Under the pieces are notes generated by a model that ran no database searches, was not told where the DNA came from, and was given only the letters and a program-made list of their open reading frames with translations. A program made the position numbers and the translations under genes. A stretch of DNA of 64,000 nucleotides from JANQJA01 sp047947185 (GTDB taxonomy: Bacteria > Pseudomonadota > Gammaproteobacteria > Pseudomonadales > Azotimanducaceae). The stretch's first letter is position 1. Each line of letters begins with the position of its first letter. The stretch spans positions 744,001 to 808,000 of the forward strand of contig CP170502.1 in the NCBI GenBank assembly GCA_047947185.1, in the 5' to 3' direction. Positions 33,284 through 42,900 of the stretch are shown here, piece after piece.

Positions 33284-33777
33284 GGGGTTTGCCTGCTTGT
33301 CAGCTGGAAGAGCCAGTAGCCCGAGGGGATCGGGGGTGCATCTGTGTTGCCCCGGGTTTTCTCCCACCGGCTGACCCATGGGCCCTGCATGGCATCAGCG
33401 TCGGTCACACGCCTCAGGTTCACCGCATGGATCCGGTCACCCACTCTGATTCGGCCGACAGGATTATTCATCACATAGGTGGACCAGGCTTTGCCATCGC
33501 AGGACATACAGCCCACATAAAGATCCGGGCCGTCGTTAAAGCAGTTGACGATAATGGAATGGGGAAAATCAGGCCGCGTTTCCAGGGCACAAAGACCCGC
33601 TTCACTCACAAACGACCAGTCTGTCACCGGTTCCGTGACAACTTCACCATTCAGCACACCACCCGGGATCCGTTCCAGCCAGCGCGGCCCCCCGGTGCAG
33701 GGACCAATACCCAACAATACCGGCAGCGCCATAACGATTATGGCGCGACCCCACTTGAGGTGGTTGATCGTTTTCAT
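33280..33777 (-). CDS. Exported or anchored hypothetical protein, possible split-barrel flavin-like fold
   Basis: 165 residues from ATG 33777, with GGGAG 9 bases upstream. The N-terminus KWGRAIIVMALPVLLGIGP is a signal peptide or anchor (the following Cys lacks a proper lipobox because Pro precedes it). The body includes RPDFPHSIIVNCFNDG, LYVGCMSCDGKAWSTYV and NNPVGRIRVGDRIH, which resembles the strand pattern of pyridoxamine-phosphate-oxidase-like split barrels (x-KAW-x-NP-x-VRIGDR). That assignment is tentative. It overlaps the NmrA-like gene downstream and is divergent from the CDP-alcohol transferase gene (78-base gap). Confidence 0.6.
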   Translation of the reverse strand: MKTINHLKWGRAIIVMALPVLLGIGPCTGGPRWLERIPGGVLNGEVVTEPVTDWSFVSEAGLCALETRPDFPHSIIVNCFNDGPDLYVGCMSCDGKAWSTYVMNNPVGRIRVGDRIHAVNLRRVTDADAMQGPWVSRWEKTRGNTDAPPIPSGYWLFQLTSRQTP

Positions 33778-33855
33778 CAATTCGACTCCCTGCTCGTTTG
33801 TTTCTGGCCTGGCCAGGCCAGGACGGTTTGTGTTCGACCTGCAGAAGACATTATC

Positions 33856-34401
33856 ATGCCCGGGCAACTGATGAAAAAACTCTCCCTGCCCAACGCGTTA
33901 AGCGTTTCCCGCATCCCGCTGGCCGGGCTGTCGTTCTATACGATTGTTTCCGGCGAGTGGTTGTTGCAGGCAATCATTGTCGCCTGTGCCGTTGCAACCG
34001 ACATTATTGACGGCAGGCTGGCCCGGCACCGACAGCAGGTATCAGCGCTCGGTGGTCTGCTGGATCACGGCTCAGATGCCATATTTGTGACAGCCACCTT
34101 AAGCGCACTTGCCCTCGGGGGCTGGGTGCCGGTGGTCCTCCCGGTGCTGGTGGCCGCCGCCTTTACCCAGTACGTACTTGACTCAGACGCTTTGCAGGGC
34201 CGCCCGCTCAGGGCCAGCTTCCTTGGCCGCAACAATGGCATTGCGTATTTTGTGCTTGCCGGCTTTCCCGGCATGCAACATGCACTTGGCTTTTACCCGG
34301 TGCCGGACGTTTACTTCTACTGGGCCGGGTGGGTGCTGATTGGCACCTCGCTCATTTCAATGCTGGACCGGCTCGTCGCCCTGTTGCGGCGCCACCGGTA
34401 G
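33856..34401 (+). CDS. CDP-alcohol phosphatidyltransferase family membrane protein (second copy)
   Basis: 181 residues from ATG 33856 (AGAAGA ~8 bases upstream); ATG 33871 is an alternative. The frame is open far upstream but that part is antisense to the previous gene. The full motif is present in DIIDGRLAR...GGLLDHGSD: D-x2-DG-x2-AR-x8-G-x3-D-x3-D, the canonical spacing. About five hydrophobic helices. Likely an inner-membrane phosphatidylglycerophosphate- or cardiolipin-synthase-like enzyme; the alcohol is not predictable. It is not closely similar to the one at 18.5 kb. Its last 45 bases overlap the convergent GGDEF gene. Confidence 0.82.
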   Translation: MPGQLMKKLSLPNALSVSRIPLAGLSFYTIVSGEWLLQAIIVACAVATDIIDGRLARHRQQVSALGGLLDHGSDAIFVTATLSALALGGWVPVVLPVLVAAAFTQYVLDSDALQGRPLRASFLGRNNGIAYFVLAGFPGMQHALGFYPVPDVYFYWAGWVLIGTSLISMLDRLVALLRRHR

Positions 34402-35292
34402 GTCATCAAAACAGGCCCGGTTCCGGCCGGCGCGCTTTGCCTGGTACAGCCGCTTGTCGGCTGCCTCAATCAGCTCCGCCGGCGACCGGATGCTGTCACC
34501 CCCATCCCAGAATGACAGACCAAGACTGACCGTTATCTTGAGGTGCCGATTGTCATAATCAAACACATGGCGCTCAACCGTGGTGCGGACGCGTTCAGCC
34601 AATGCAATCGCCGCGTCTTTGGTTGCACCACGCATCATGAACACAAACTCTTCCCCACCATAGCGGGCAAACAGGTCATAGCCGCGTGCCTCGTTCTCGA
34701 TAAGCTGCGCCATGTGTTTCAGAATAAAATCCCCTGCCGGGTGTCCATGGGCATCGTTAACGGTCTTGAAATGGTCAATATCAAACATGACCAGTGCCAG
34801 GCCGGAGTGATTGCGGCGGTTATAGTCAAACTCTTTTTCGAGTGCATCGAGAAAATGACGCTTGTTGTAGATACGCGTCAGTCCGTCCCGGATGGCCATG
34901 TTTCGTAGCATGACGTGGTATTGGGTATCGTCTTCGTCCTGAAAGCTGAACCGGAAAGTCACTGTGCCCAGGGTCAGCTTGTCACCCTCCTTGAGCGGTG
35001 TAGGTTGAACAACCGGTGCCCTGTTGACAAAAGTACCATTGGTGCTGCCCAGATCAGAGACGTGAAATCCCTCCAGTCGATTGACAATCATGGCATGCCG
35101 TCGACTGATGCTGACATCAGAAATGACCAGGTCCACCTCGTCACTTCTCCCGATGATGGTGACATCCCTGGCGAGTTCATACACCTGCCCGATAAAGTCA
35201 CCCTTGATCATGATCAGACAGGGGCGTTTCTCGGTCGGGGTTTCACTCCCCTCCGGTTCATCCGGAATTGTATATTGGGTGTTTTCTGCCAT
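34357..35292 (-). CDS. FHA-GGDEF diguanylate cyclase
   Basis: 311 residues from ATG 35292. An FHA domain (~30-120) has IIGRSDEVD, SISRRHA and GSTNGTFVN, residues that read phosphothreonine peptides. A GGDEF domain (~135-300) follows directly: DGLTRIYNKRHF, MFDIDHFKTVND and the active loop YGGEEF. RGYD five residues before the loop is a canonical RxxD inhibitory site, so product feedback by c-di-GMP is expected. No membrane segment. Cyclase output may thus depend on a Ser/Thr-phosphorylated partner; no kinase of that type is in the window. The gene follows uppS on the same strand by 68 bases. Confidence 0.92.
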   Translation of the reverse strand: MAENTQYTIPDEPEGSETPTEKRPCLIMIKGDFIGQVYELARDVTIIGRSDEVDLVISDVSISRRHAMIVNRLEGFHVSDLGSTNGTFVNRAPVVQPTPLKEGDKLTLGTVTFRFSFQDEDDTQYHVMLRNMAIRDGLTRIYNKRHFLDALEKEFDYNRRNHSGLALVMFDIDHFKTVNDAHGHPAGDFILKHMAQLIENEARGYDLFARYGGEEFVFMMRGATKDAAIALAERVRTTVERHVFDYDNRHLKITVSLGLSFWDGGDSIRSPAELIEAADKRLYQAKRAGRNRACFDDLPVAPQQGDEPVQH

Positions 35293-35360
35293 CTTTCGAT
35301 ACTGGTTGTCGCCCCGGGAGGCCGCACCGGTGATTATAGAACAACCCGCGTCATGACGGG

Positions 35361-36128
35361 CTACTTGCCGTACCGGCGCTCCCGCTGCTGGTAAACCCGC
35401 AGCGCACGCCAAAAATCGATCTGCCGGAAAGCTGGCCAGTAGACCTCGGTGAAATAAAGTTCGGAGTAGGCACTCTGCCACAGCAGAAAACCCGACAGCC
35501 GTTCTTCCCCCGAAGTCCGAATGATGAGGTCAGGATCCGGCTGTCCTTCGGTGTACAGGTAGCTTTCAAACAACTTCTCATCGATGCAGTCCGGGGTGAT
35601 CGCACCCTGCTGGACCTTGGTGGCAATCCGTCGGACTGCATCGATAATCTCCGCCCGCCCGCCATAGCTGATGGCAATATTGAGTGTAAATCGCTCGTGT
35701 TCACGCGTCAGGGCTTCCACCTTGTCAATCTCGGCGTTCATTTCCGGCGACAGATCTTCCCGCCGGCCTATGACCTTCACCCTGACACGCTGCTCAAAAA
35801 TGGCAGGATCAACCTGGAACTCTCGCAGCTTTTGCATGATGAGTTGCATCAGATATTCCACCTCGTCGGAGCTGCGCTTGAAGTTCTCGGTGGAAAAGCC
35901 ATAGAGCGTGACAATCCGGATGTCCAGTTGCCAGCACCAGTCCAGGAAGTCCTCGAGGTTTTCTGATCCTTTGGTATGCCCCTCATTCTGGTTGGCAAGT
36001 CCCTTCACCCGCGCAAAACGCCGGTTGCCATCAACAATCAGTCCAATATGGTGTGGATTGGGTCCACCCTTGACCTGGCGCCACAGGCGTTGCTCATACA
36101 GGCGGTAAAGTACTGAAAGCGGATTCAT
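35361..36128 (-). CDS. uppS: cis-Prenyltransferase (undecaprenyl-diphosphate-synthase family, archaeal-like motifs)
   Basis: 255 residues, full length. The pyrophosphate loop reads IVDGNRRFAR (~residue 30) instead of the bacterial MDGNGRWAK; later LYGFSTENFKR, NIAISYGGRAEIIDAVR, LIIRTSGEERLSGFLLWQ and SELYFTEVYWPAF. DGNRR, FSTENF and RTSGEERLS are typical of archaeal and some actinobacterial enzymes, while ordinary proteobacterial UppS has DGNGRW and RTGGEHRIS. It should add isopentenyl units in cis to an allylic diphosphate. It is not in the usual frr-cdsA-dxr setting, so it may be a second enzyme making a different chain; the symbol marks the family only. No strong ribosome site precedes ATG 36128. 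Confidence 0.85.
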   Translation of the reverse strand: MNPLSVLYRLYEQRLWRQVKGGPNPHHIGLIVDGNRRFARVKGLANQNEGHTKGSENLEDFLDWCWQLDIRIVTLYGFSTENFKRSSDEVEYLMQLIMQKLREFQVDPAIFEQRVRVKVIGRREDLSPEMNAEIDKVEALTREHERFTLNIAISYGGRAEIIDAVRRIATKVQQGAITPDCIDEKLFESYLYTEGQPDPDLIIRTSGEERLSGFLLWQSAYSELYFTEVYWPAFRQIDFWRALRVYQQRERRYGK

Positions 36129-36187
36129 GCGGTTCGACAGTCAACAAAGTGGGGCATTATTCCAGACCAGCCGCGCAACGCAAGGGG

Positions 36188-37897
36188 CTAGGCAAGCTCG
36201 CGGCGAAATGACCGGCGCCGGCGATAGGGGTAAACATCCATCACCTGATGGTCCCGAATCTTCTGCTGGATGCCCTGCCAGTAGGCCACTGTAAACAGGT
36301 CACCGTGGTTGGCCCTGAACTCTTCCCGCAGGTGATCGGAGTTGAACAGGAAGTTTTCGAACTCTTCCGGGAATACATCATAAGGGCCGACGCTGTACCA
36401 GGGCTCAGCGGCCAACTGGTCCTCCCGGTCGCGGGGTGGCGGGATTTCCCTGAAGTTGACCTCGGTGAGATAACAGATCTCGTCGTAATCGTAGAAAACC
36501 ACGCGGCGGTGCCTGGTGACCCCAAAATTCTTCAGCAGCATGTCACCCGGAAAAATATTGGCGGCGGCCAGTTGCCGGATGGCGTTGCCATATTCATCAA
36601 GCACCTGGCGCTGCTCAAATTCACTCGCCTGTTCCAGGTAGATATTCAGCGGTGTCATACGCCGTTCCGTGTACAGATGGCTGATCAGCACTTCATCATC
36701 GCTAAGCGTAATCGAGGAAGCACAGGTCTTCTGCAATTCGTCCAGCAATGCCTGGGAAAACCTGTGCCGGGGAAAGCGAAAGTTGGAGAATTCCTGGGTA
36801 TCTGCCATTCGCCCCACCCGATCGTGCGTCTTCACGAGGTAATAGGCGGCCCGCACCTGGTCCCGGGTGACCTTCTTGGTGGGCGCAAAGCGGTCGCGAA
36901 TCACCTTGAACACGCTCTGGTAGGAAGGCAGGGTAAACACCGACATGACCAGCCCCTTGATACCCTCGGCAAGAATAAACTGGTCTGTCGACTGCGCCAG
37001 ATGCTGGAGAAAGTCCCGGTAGAACTCCGTTTTCCCGTGTTTGTAAAAGCCAAGGGACGTGTAGAGTTCCCAGCGCTTTTTGTTCGGCAGCAGTTCCTGC
37101 AGAAAGTCCACCATCTCCCGCGGATAATCAATATCCACCATGAAGTAGGAGCGGGTAAAACTGAAAATGATCGACAGGTCATCGTCGTTCCAGATGATGG
37201 TATCCACAAACAACGCCGAATCCCGGTTGTGAATGGGGATGGCTAGCGGGAACAGGTGTTCACCAATGTACATGCGTCCAATAAGATAGGCACCCTTGTT
37301 GCGATAGAAAACCGCCCTCAGCATCTCGAATCGGAGTTCCTGGGGGTACCGCAGCAGGGGAACAGACGCTTTCATGGTGCTCACCATCAGTTCAACATCC
37401 GCATCCAGATCAGCCCAGGGCACGTCAAATTCGAAAAACGTCAACAGGTTGGTCAACGCCTGGCGCAGGTCCTGGGTGGGTCCAATACCTGTCAGGAGGT
37501 TGGCATCACCGGTTGCGGGTTGTGCCAGGGACTCGGTGACAAACGCATATTCATCACGCAGGTGCTCACGTGCAAACAACTTCCTGAACACCGTGTTGTA
37601 GACGGTTTCTGCCAGTTCGTAATCTTTCTTTCCCCGGATCAGCCTCGCGTAGTGCCGCTTCACACTGGCCCAGTCTTCCAGCCCTGGCACACCGGCCGGC
37701 CCCGGTTCAAGAATCGTATCAACGAGTTTTGCGGTACAGGTGGCATACAACTTGATGCGCGCAACCGAGGCTTCCTGGATACCAATCCAGTCTTCCTGCT
37801 CGAAACGGTGTCGTGCGAGATGGGTCACCGCGCGGAACTGCTCCCGATATTCCTCAAAACCCGTTTCTATCAGCCGGGCTACGCTCTCCGCTGTCAT
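36188..37897 (-). CDS. aceK: Isocitrate dehydrogenase kinase/phosphatase
   Basis: 569 residues, the typical AceK length. Conserved family segments include EEYREQFRAVTHLARHRFE near the start, SYFMVDIDYPREMVDFLQEL, KHGKTEFYRDFLQHL, VFTLPSYQSVFKVIRDRF and DRVGRMADTQEFSNFRFP, then LKNFGVTRHRRVVFYDYDE with the metal-binding Asp pair. AceK switches isocitrate dehydrogenase off and on by phosphorylation, directing carbon into the glyoxylate shunt. GAGGGG precedes the ATG by 5 bases. It is not with aceA or aceB; instead it is divergent from a GntR-type regulator with three operators in the shared 136-base gap, so that regulator may control it. Confidence 0.96.
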   Translation of the reverse strand: MTAESVARLIETGFEEYREQFRAVTHLARHRFEQEDWIGIQEASVARIKLYATCTAKLVDTILEPGPAGVPGLEDWASVKRHYARLIRGKKDYELAETVYNTVFRKLFAREHLRDEYAFVTESLAQPATGDANLLTGIGPTQDLRQALTNLLTFFEFDVPWADLDADVELMVSTMKASVPLLRYPQELRFEMLRAVFYRNKGAYLIGRMYIGEHLFPLAIPIHNRDSALFVDTIIWNDDDLSIIFSFTRSYFMVDIDYPREMVDFLQELLPNKKRWELYTSLGFYKHGKTEFYRDFLQHLAQSTDQFILAEGIKGLVMSVFTLPSYQSVFKVIRDRFAPTKKVTRDQVRAAYYLVKTHDRVGRMADTQEFSNFRFPRHRFSQALLDELQKTCASSITLSDDEVLISHLYTERRMTPLNIYLEQASEFEQRQVLDEYGNAIRQLAAANIFPGDMLLKNFGVTRHRRVVFYDYDEICYLTEVNFREIPPPRDREDQLAAEPWYSVGPYDVFPEEFENFLFNSDHLREEFRANHGDLFTVAYWQGIQQKIRDHQVMDVYPYRRRRSFRRELA

Positions 37898-37940
37898 CCT
37901 GACCCCTCAATAATGCGCTCGAATTCTGACAGATTTCTGC

Positions 37941-37968
37941 TTGAAAGTGTGCAGTGCATCATTACAAT
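37941..37968 (+). promoter_or_regulatory. Sigma70 promoter of the GntR regulator - RND efflux operon
   Basis: TTGAAA (37941-37946), 16-base spacer, TACAAT (37963-37968). Transcription should start near 37975, giving a leader of about 58 bases to ATG 38034. The -10 and the start site run directly into three operator copies, the arrangement of an autorepressed promoter. Confidence 0.65.
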
Positions 37969-38006
37969 GGCCAGACCAATTTGGTCTGACCAGTTTGGTA
38001 TGACCA
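37968..38006 (+). promoter_or_regulatory. Three phased GntR/FadR-type operators
   Basis: Three 11-base near-palindromes fit TGGTnnnACCA: TGGCCAGACCA (37968-37978), TGGTCTGACCA (37982-37992) and TGGTATGACCA (37996-38006). Their centres are exactly 14 bases apart. The consensus tNGTnnnACNa is that of the FadR/FCD subfamily of GntR regulators, and the adjacent gene encodes such a protein. The sites overlap the start of transcription on the plus strand and lie ~70-110 bases upstream of aceK on the other. Confidence 0.75.
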
Positions 38007-38033
38007 AATCACCGACAACACCTGAACAAAGAT

Positions 38034-38774
38034 ATGAAACCCGCAGCCGCCTCCAGGGCAGAAGAAATCAGCGCCACCCTGCGCGAAGAAATCCTTCGCG
38101 GGCAATATCGCGCCGGTGAAAGGCTCCCGTCAGAACGGGACCTGGCCGCCCGGTTCGAGGCCAATCGCGGCGCGGTGAGAGAGGCCATCAAGAAACTGGA
38201 GCAGATGGGGATTGCGGATGTCACGCCGGGTGGCGTGCGCGTCGTGCCCGTGGAAGAGGCGACGCTTGATGTCCTCGGTCACATCATCGACCTGAACGAA
38301 TCACCTGACATCAACCTGGTCAACAACCTGCTTGAGGTATTGGGAGCGCTGATGTCCATGTCCGCGCGAACCGCAGTTGAGACCGCCAGCGAGGAACAAC
38401 TCGCTGACATGCGCGCGATTGTCGCTGAGCTGATCGACAATAGTGGCGTGCCGGAAGGCAGCCTGCAGAATGATCAGTGCTGGCGCAAGCTGTCCCTGCT
38501 GTTTACCCGCATCAACAAAAATCTTGTGCTGAGGCTGATCCTGAATGGCCTCAAGACCCAGTTCATAGGACGTATGCGCCCGGCTGAACCGGGCATCAGC
38601 GTGGATCGAGAACGCATGATCGATATTTTCAGGCAGCTTGATCAGGGCCTGGCCAGGCGCGATCCCAAACTCGCGGCCGCGGCGATTGCGGCCCATTTTG
38701 AGTACCTGCAGGCCACCATCAGGCAGTTGCAGGCAATAACCACCGCAGTACCAGGGAGCAATTCAAATGCATAG
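38034..38774 (+). CDS. GntR-family regulator with FadR/FCD-type C-terminal domain
   Basis: 246 residues. Winged helix (~5-75): RAEEISATLREEILRGQY, LPSERDLAARFEANRGAVREAIKKLEQMG and a wing ending GGVRVVP. The C-terminal ~150 residues are all helical (NNLLEVLGALMSMSARTAVE...) and should bind a carboxylate or acyl-CoA effector, often with a metal. Three matching operators cover its promoter, so autoregulation is likely. Its last 8 bases overlap the adaptor gene of an RND pump, and aceK is divergent; it could link efflux and glyoxylate-shunt control to an acid or acyl-CoA signal. Effector unknown. Confidence 0.88.
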   Translation: MKPAAASRAEEISATLREEILRGQYRAGERLPSERDLAARFEANRGAVREAIKKLEQMGIADVTPGGVRVVPVEEATLDVLGHIIDLNESPDINLVNNLLEVLGALMSMSARTAVETASEEQLADMRAIVAELIDNSGVPEGSLQNDQCWRKLSLLFTRINKNLVLRLILNGLKTQFIGRMRPAEPGISVDRERMIDIFRQLDQGLARRDPKLAAAAIAAHFEYLQATIRQLQAITTAVPGSNSNA

Positions 38775-39927
38775 TCCACTTGTCAAAGGCGCAATGACCG
38801 TCATCGTCCTGTTTGTTGCCGCCATCATGGCGTACACGCTGGTGGCAACAGCGCCCGAACCGGCCCAGGTGGAACCGGAAGAAGTGGCCACGTCCGTCCG
38901 CATCCAGACCATCGACAAGGAAACCGTGCGACTCAAGGTGAGATCCCAGGGCACTGTCCTGCCGCTGACATCAAGCGAACTGATTCCGGAAGTCAGTGGA
39001 CGCGTCGAGTGGGTTTCGCCCAATCTCGTACCCGGTGGGGTGTTTGAGCAGGGTGACGTGTTGCTGCGAATCGAAAGCCAGGATTACGAGGCCGCTGTCC
39101 AGCGTGCCCGCGCCGCCAATGAACGGGCCCAGGCAGAACACGAGCACGCGCGGTATGAGCTAAGCCGCCTGCAGGAACTTGTCAGGAACCAGCTTGCCAG
39201 CCAGTCCAGTCTCGAAAGTGCCTTGCGCGCCCAGCGAATCGCCGAGGCGGCCCTCAAGGAGAGCACTATCGCGTTACAACAGGCTGAACGTGATCTCGCC
39301 CGCACATCACTGCGCGCCCCTTATGCCGGTCTGCTGCGCACCAAGAAAGTTGACCAGGGCCAGTTTGTATCACGCGGTGCCTCGGTGGGGCAGATTTACG
39401 CCAGCGATGCTGTTGAGGTGCGTGTACCGCTGGCGGACAGCCAGTTGGCTTTCCTCGATTTGCCCCTCGGCAGCCGTGGTGCCCTGCCCGTATCACAGCA
39501 GGCGCGAGTGCTCCTCAGCACCGACTATGGTGGCCAACATTACGAATGGGTTGGCCGACTCGTACGCACCGAGGCCGAGATTGACGCCGCCACCCGCATG
39601 GTACATGCCGTCGTCCGGGTCGAGAACAACCCCGAATCCGACCAGCCGGCACTGCCGGTTGGACTGTTTGTCCATGCCGAAATTGATGGCAGGCTGGTCG
39701 ATAATGTTGTGGTCCTGCCACGCGCCGCACTGCGCAACCAGACCCAGGTACTGATCGTCGATGCCGACAACAGGCTGCGTTTCCGCGATGTCCAATTGCT
39801 CCGGTTCGACCGGGACCAGGTGCTGATTGCTGCGGGACTCGAACGGGGTGACCGCGTAAACCTGTCACCCATTCAGACGGTCATCGATGGCATGCGGGTC
39901 AAGCCGGTTCCCGGGGGGCGCGGCTGA
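38767..39927 (+). CDS. RND efflux periplasmic adaptor (membrane-fusion protein)
   Basis: 386 residues. N-terminal anchor (MTVIVLFVAAIMAYTLV), beta-barrel/lipoyl segments starting VKVRSQGTVLPL, a coiled-coil hairpin (~105-165, rich in Arg, Ala, Glu: RARAANERAQAEHEHARYE), the second lipoyl half with LRAPYAGLLRTKKVDQGQFV, and a C-terminal membrane-proximal domain. It bridges the inner-membrane RND pump and an outer-membrane channel; no TolC gene is present here. It overlaps the regulator gene by 8 bases and the pump gene by 1, so the three form an operon. Confidence 0.92.
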   Translation: MHSPLVKGAMTVIVLFVAAIMAYTLVATAPEPAQVEPEEVATSVRIQTIDKETVRLKVRSQGTVLPLTSSELIPEVSGRVEWVSPNLVPGGVFEQGDVLLRIESQDYEAAVQRARAANERAQAEHEHARYELSRLQELVRNQLASQSSLESALRAQRIAEAALKESTIALQQAERDLARTSLRAPYAGLLRTKKVDQGQFVSRGASVGQIYASDAVEVRVPLADSQLAFLDLPLGSRGALPVSQQARVLLSTDYGGQHYEWVGRLVRTEAEIDAATRMVHAVVRVENNPESDQPALPVGLFVHAEIDGRLVDNVVVLPRAALRNQTQVLIVDADNRLRFRDVQLLRFDRDQVLIAAGLERGDRVNLSPIQTVIDGMRVKPVPGGRG

Positions 39928-42900
39928 TGGAAAAACTGATTACCTGGTTTGTTGATAACCCGATTGCCGCCAACCTGGTGATGGCTATCTTTTGCGTGGG
40001 TGGTGTTATTGCATTGTCCAGCATGCACAAGGAGGAGTTTCCCAATATTGAGCCCGGGATTGTCCAGGTCACTGTCCCCTACCTGGGCGCGGCACCCGAG
40101 GAAGTAGAGCAGGCCGTCTGTGTGCGCATAGAGCAGGCGATTGAGGGGGTGGAAGGTATTGACCGTATCCAGTCGGTGGCCGCCGAGGGCATGTGTAACG
40201 TCATCGTGGAACTGCTGGCGGACGCAGACCAGACCCGCGCCATGAACGATATCAAGGGCAAGGTCGACGGCATTTCAACCTTTCCCCGGGAAACTGAAAA
40301 ACCCATTGTTTCCGCTATGGCGTTTCGCGGCCAGACCATTGTGGTTGCGTTGTCGGGCAACACTGATGAACGCACCCTGAAAATGACCGCTGACCGGATC
40401 AGGGATGACATTGCTGCGCTGGAGGGCATCTCCCAGGTGGCTGTGAACTACGCAAGACCCTACGAAATCTCCATTGAAGTCAGCGAAAACACCCTGCGTC
40501 AATATGGTCTCACGCTCGGCTCCGTGGCCAGTGCGATCCAGCGCTCCTCGCTGGACATGCCAGGCGGTTCCATCAAGACCGAGGGTGGGGAAGTGCTCCT
40601 GCGCAGCAAAGGCCAGGCGTACAGCGGCAGCGACTTTGAAGATATTGTTGTGCTGACCAGGCCGGATGGCACCAACCTGACCGTGGGGGACCTGGCCAAT
40701 GTCCGCGACGAATTTGAGGAAGGTTACCTCCGCGCCAAGTTTAACGGTGAACGCTCGGTGATGATCACCGTGTACCGGGTTGGCGAGGAGGACACCATTG
40801 CCTCATCCACCGCTGTCAAACAATACATTGAGCGTACGCGCCCCACTTTACCTCAGGGTCTGAAACTGACCGTCTGGATTGACGAATCCCTGTCGCTCGG
40901 CAGGCGCATTGAGGCGCTGACCAAAAACGCCTACGCCGGCCTTGCGCTGGTGCTGCTCATCCTGACACTTTTCCTGCGCTTCAAGGTAGCGGTCTGGGTA
41001 GCAGCGGGTATTCCCATTGCGGTACTGGGTGCCCTGTGGATGTTTCCGGTGGCCGGCATCAACATCAGTTCGCTGACAGTGCTTGCCTTCATACTCGTGC
41101 TGGGTATTGTGGTTGACGATGCCATTGTCGTGGGTGAACGGGTATTCAGCCATGAGACCACCGACCGGACCCATCGGGAAGCGGCCATCTCGGGTACGCT
41201 TGAGGTATCCATTCCGGTCATCTTTGGCGTACTGACCACCATGGCCGCTTTCCTGCCGATACTGCTGATTGAGGGGCGGATGGGTCAGTTCTTCTCCATT
41301 ATCGGTTATGTGGTTGTAATCTGCCTGGTATTCAGCCTCATCGAATCGCAGATTATCCTGCCCGCCCACCTGGCACATCGAAAAACCGAGGGTTACCTCT
41401 TTGCCGATACCAGGTTCGTCAAGAGCTGGATCAGGTTCCAGTCCCGCTTTGCTGATGCCCTGGAGTGGGTTGCAGAAAACAGCTACAAACCGTTCCTGGT
41501 TCGCTCCCTTGAATGGCGCTGGGTCACCTGGGCAGTTGCAACCGGGGTACTGGTACTGGCCCTGGCACTGATCATCAGCGGGCGCGTGGTCTTCCAGTTT
41601 TTCCCGGCCGTCGACGGTGACAACATCTATGCCACACTCAGTATGCCGGAAGGCGTCAATGTTGAACTGACCGAGGCCGGTGCACGCCAGCTGGAGCAGG
41701 CTGCACTGGTACTCGAACAGGAGTTGAACCGCGATCTGGCGATGCCAGAGGGCCAGAGCGTCATCACCAATATCTTGGTTTCGATCGGTTCCAACGCCGC
41801 CCGCAGCAACGGACCACCCAGTCAGTCCGGTGGCGGCAGCCACATGGCTGAGGTTGTCCTCAAACTGGCCCCTATCGAGGCCCGCCGGGGGCTGACCGCA
41901 GGGCAGATCGGGGATCGATGGCGCAGCATTACCGGCGACATCCCCGACGCCATTGAACTGAACTTCAATGCCAACTCCTTCAGTGCGGGTTCACCCCTGA
42001 TGATCCAGTTGAAAGGCCGCGATGTTGAGGAGCTCCGGCTGGCTGCCGCCAGCCTGCGCGAGGAAATGTCACGTTACCCAGGGGTTCTTGATCTCACTGA
42101 TTCGTTCCGCTCCGGCAAACAGGAGGTCAAGCTGGATATCTTGCCCGAGGCAAAACCCCTGGGCCTGACCCTCAACGACCTGGCCCGGCAGGTGCGCCAG
42201 GCCTTCTACGGCGAGGAGGCCCAGCGGATTCAGCGCGGTACTGATGACGTCCGGGTGATGGTGCGGTATCCGGAGGAGGAGCGGCGTTCACTGGCAAACC
42301 TGGAAGAAATGCGAATTCGTACGCCCAACGGCCACGAGGTGCCTTTCCTTTCTGTTGCCGAGACCGATTACGGCAAAGGCTACTCAGCCATCCGGCGCCA
42401 GGATCAACAGCGTATTGTCACCGTAACAGGTGACGTCAACCGGACCCTGGTGACGCCTGAAGAAGTCATGGCAGCTGTGGGGCGCGGGCTCTGTGCACCC
42501 GGGACTGAGCTCGGTAATCGTACCCGCGCCTGCCGAAACCCTGATTTCCCGGGCGTCACCTACTCTCTTGGCGGCGAACAGGAAGAGCGGTCCAAGGCCA
42601 TGGGCAGCATCTTTGGCACTGTACCCCTGGCATTGCTTTGTATCTATGCCCTGCTCGCGGTCCCGCTCAAGAGTTACATGCAGCCCCTGGTGATCATGAG
42701 CGTTATTCCCTTCGGCGCGGTGGGTGCCATAGTTGGCCACTTCATCATGGGCTGGAACCTGATCTTCTTCTCCATGCTGGGCATCATTGCCCTGTCCGGC
42801 GTTGTGGTGAACTCCTCCCTTGTACTGGTTGACTACATCAACCGGCAGCGCCGGCTCGGTACTCCCCTGTTCGAGGCCGTTACCAATGCGGGGGTAGTCC

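Noticed and set aside
33289..33855. N-terminal extension of the second CDP-alcohol transferase frame
   Set aside because: Antisense to the NmrA-like and unknown genes; the membrane protein starts at 33856 or 33871.
36248..37246. 332-codon plus-strand ORF opposite aceK
   Set aside because: It is antisense to a clearly conserved AceK sequence and has no start signals or recognisable motifs.
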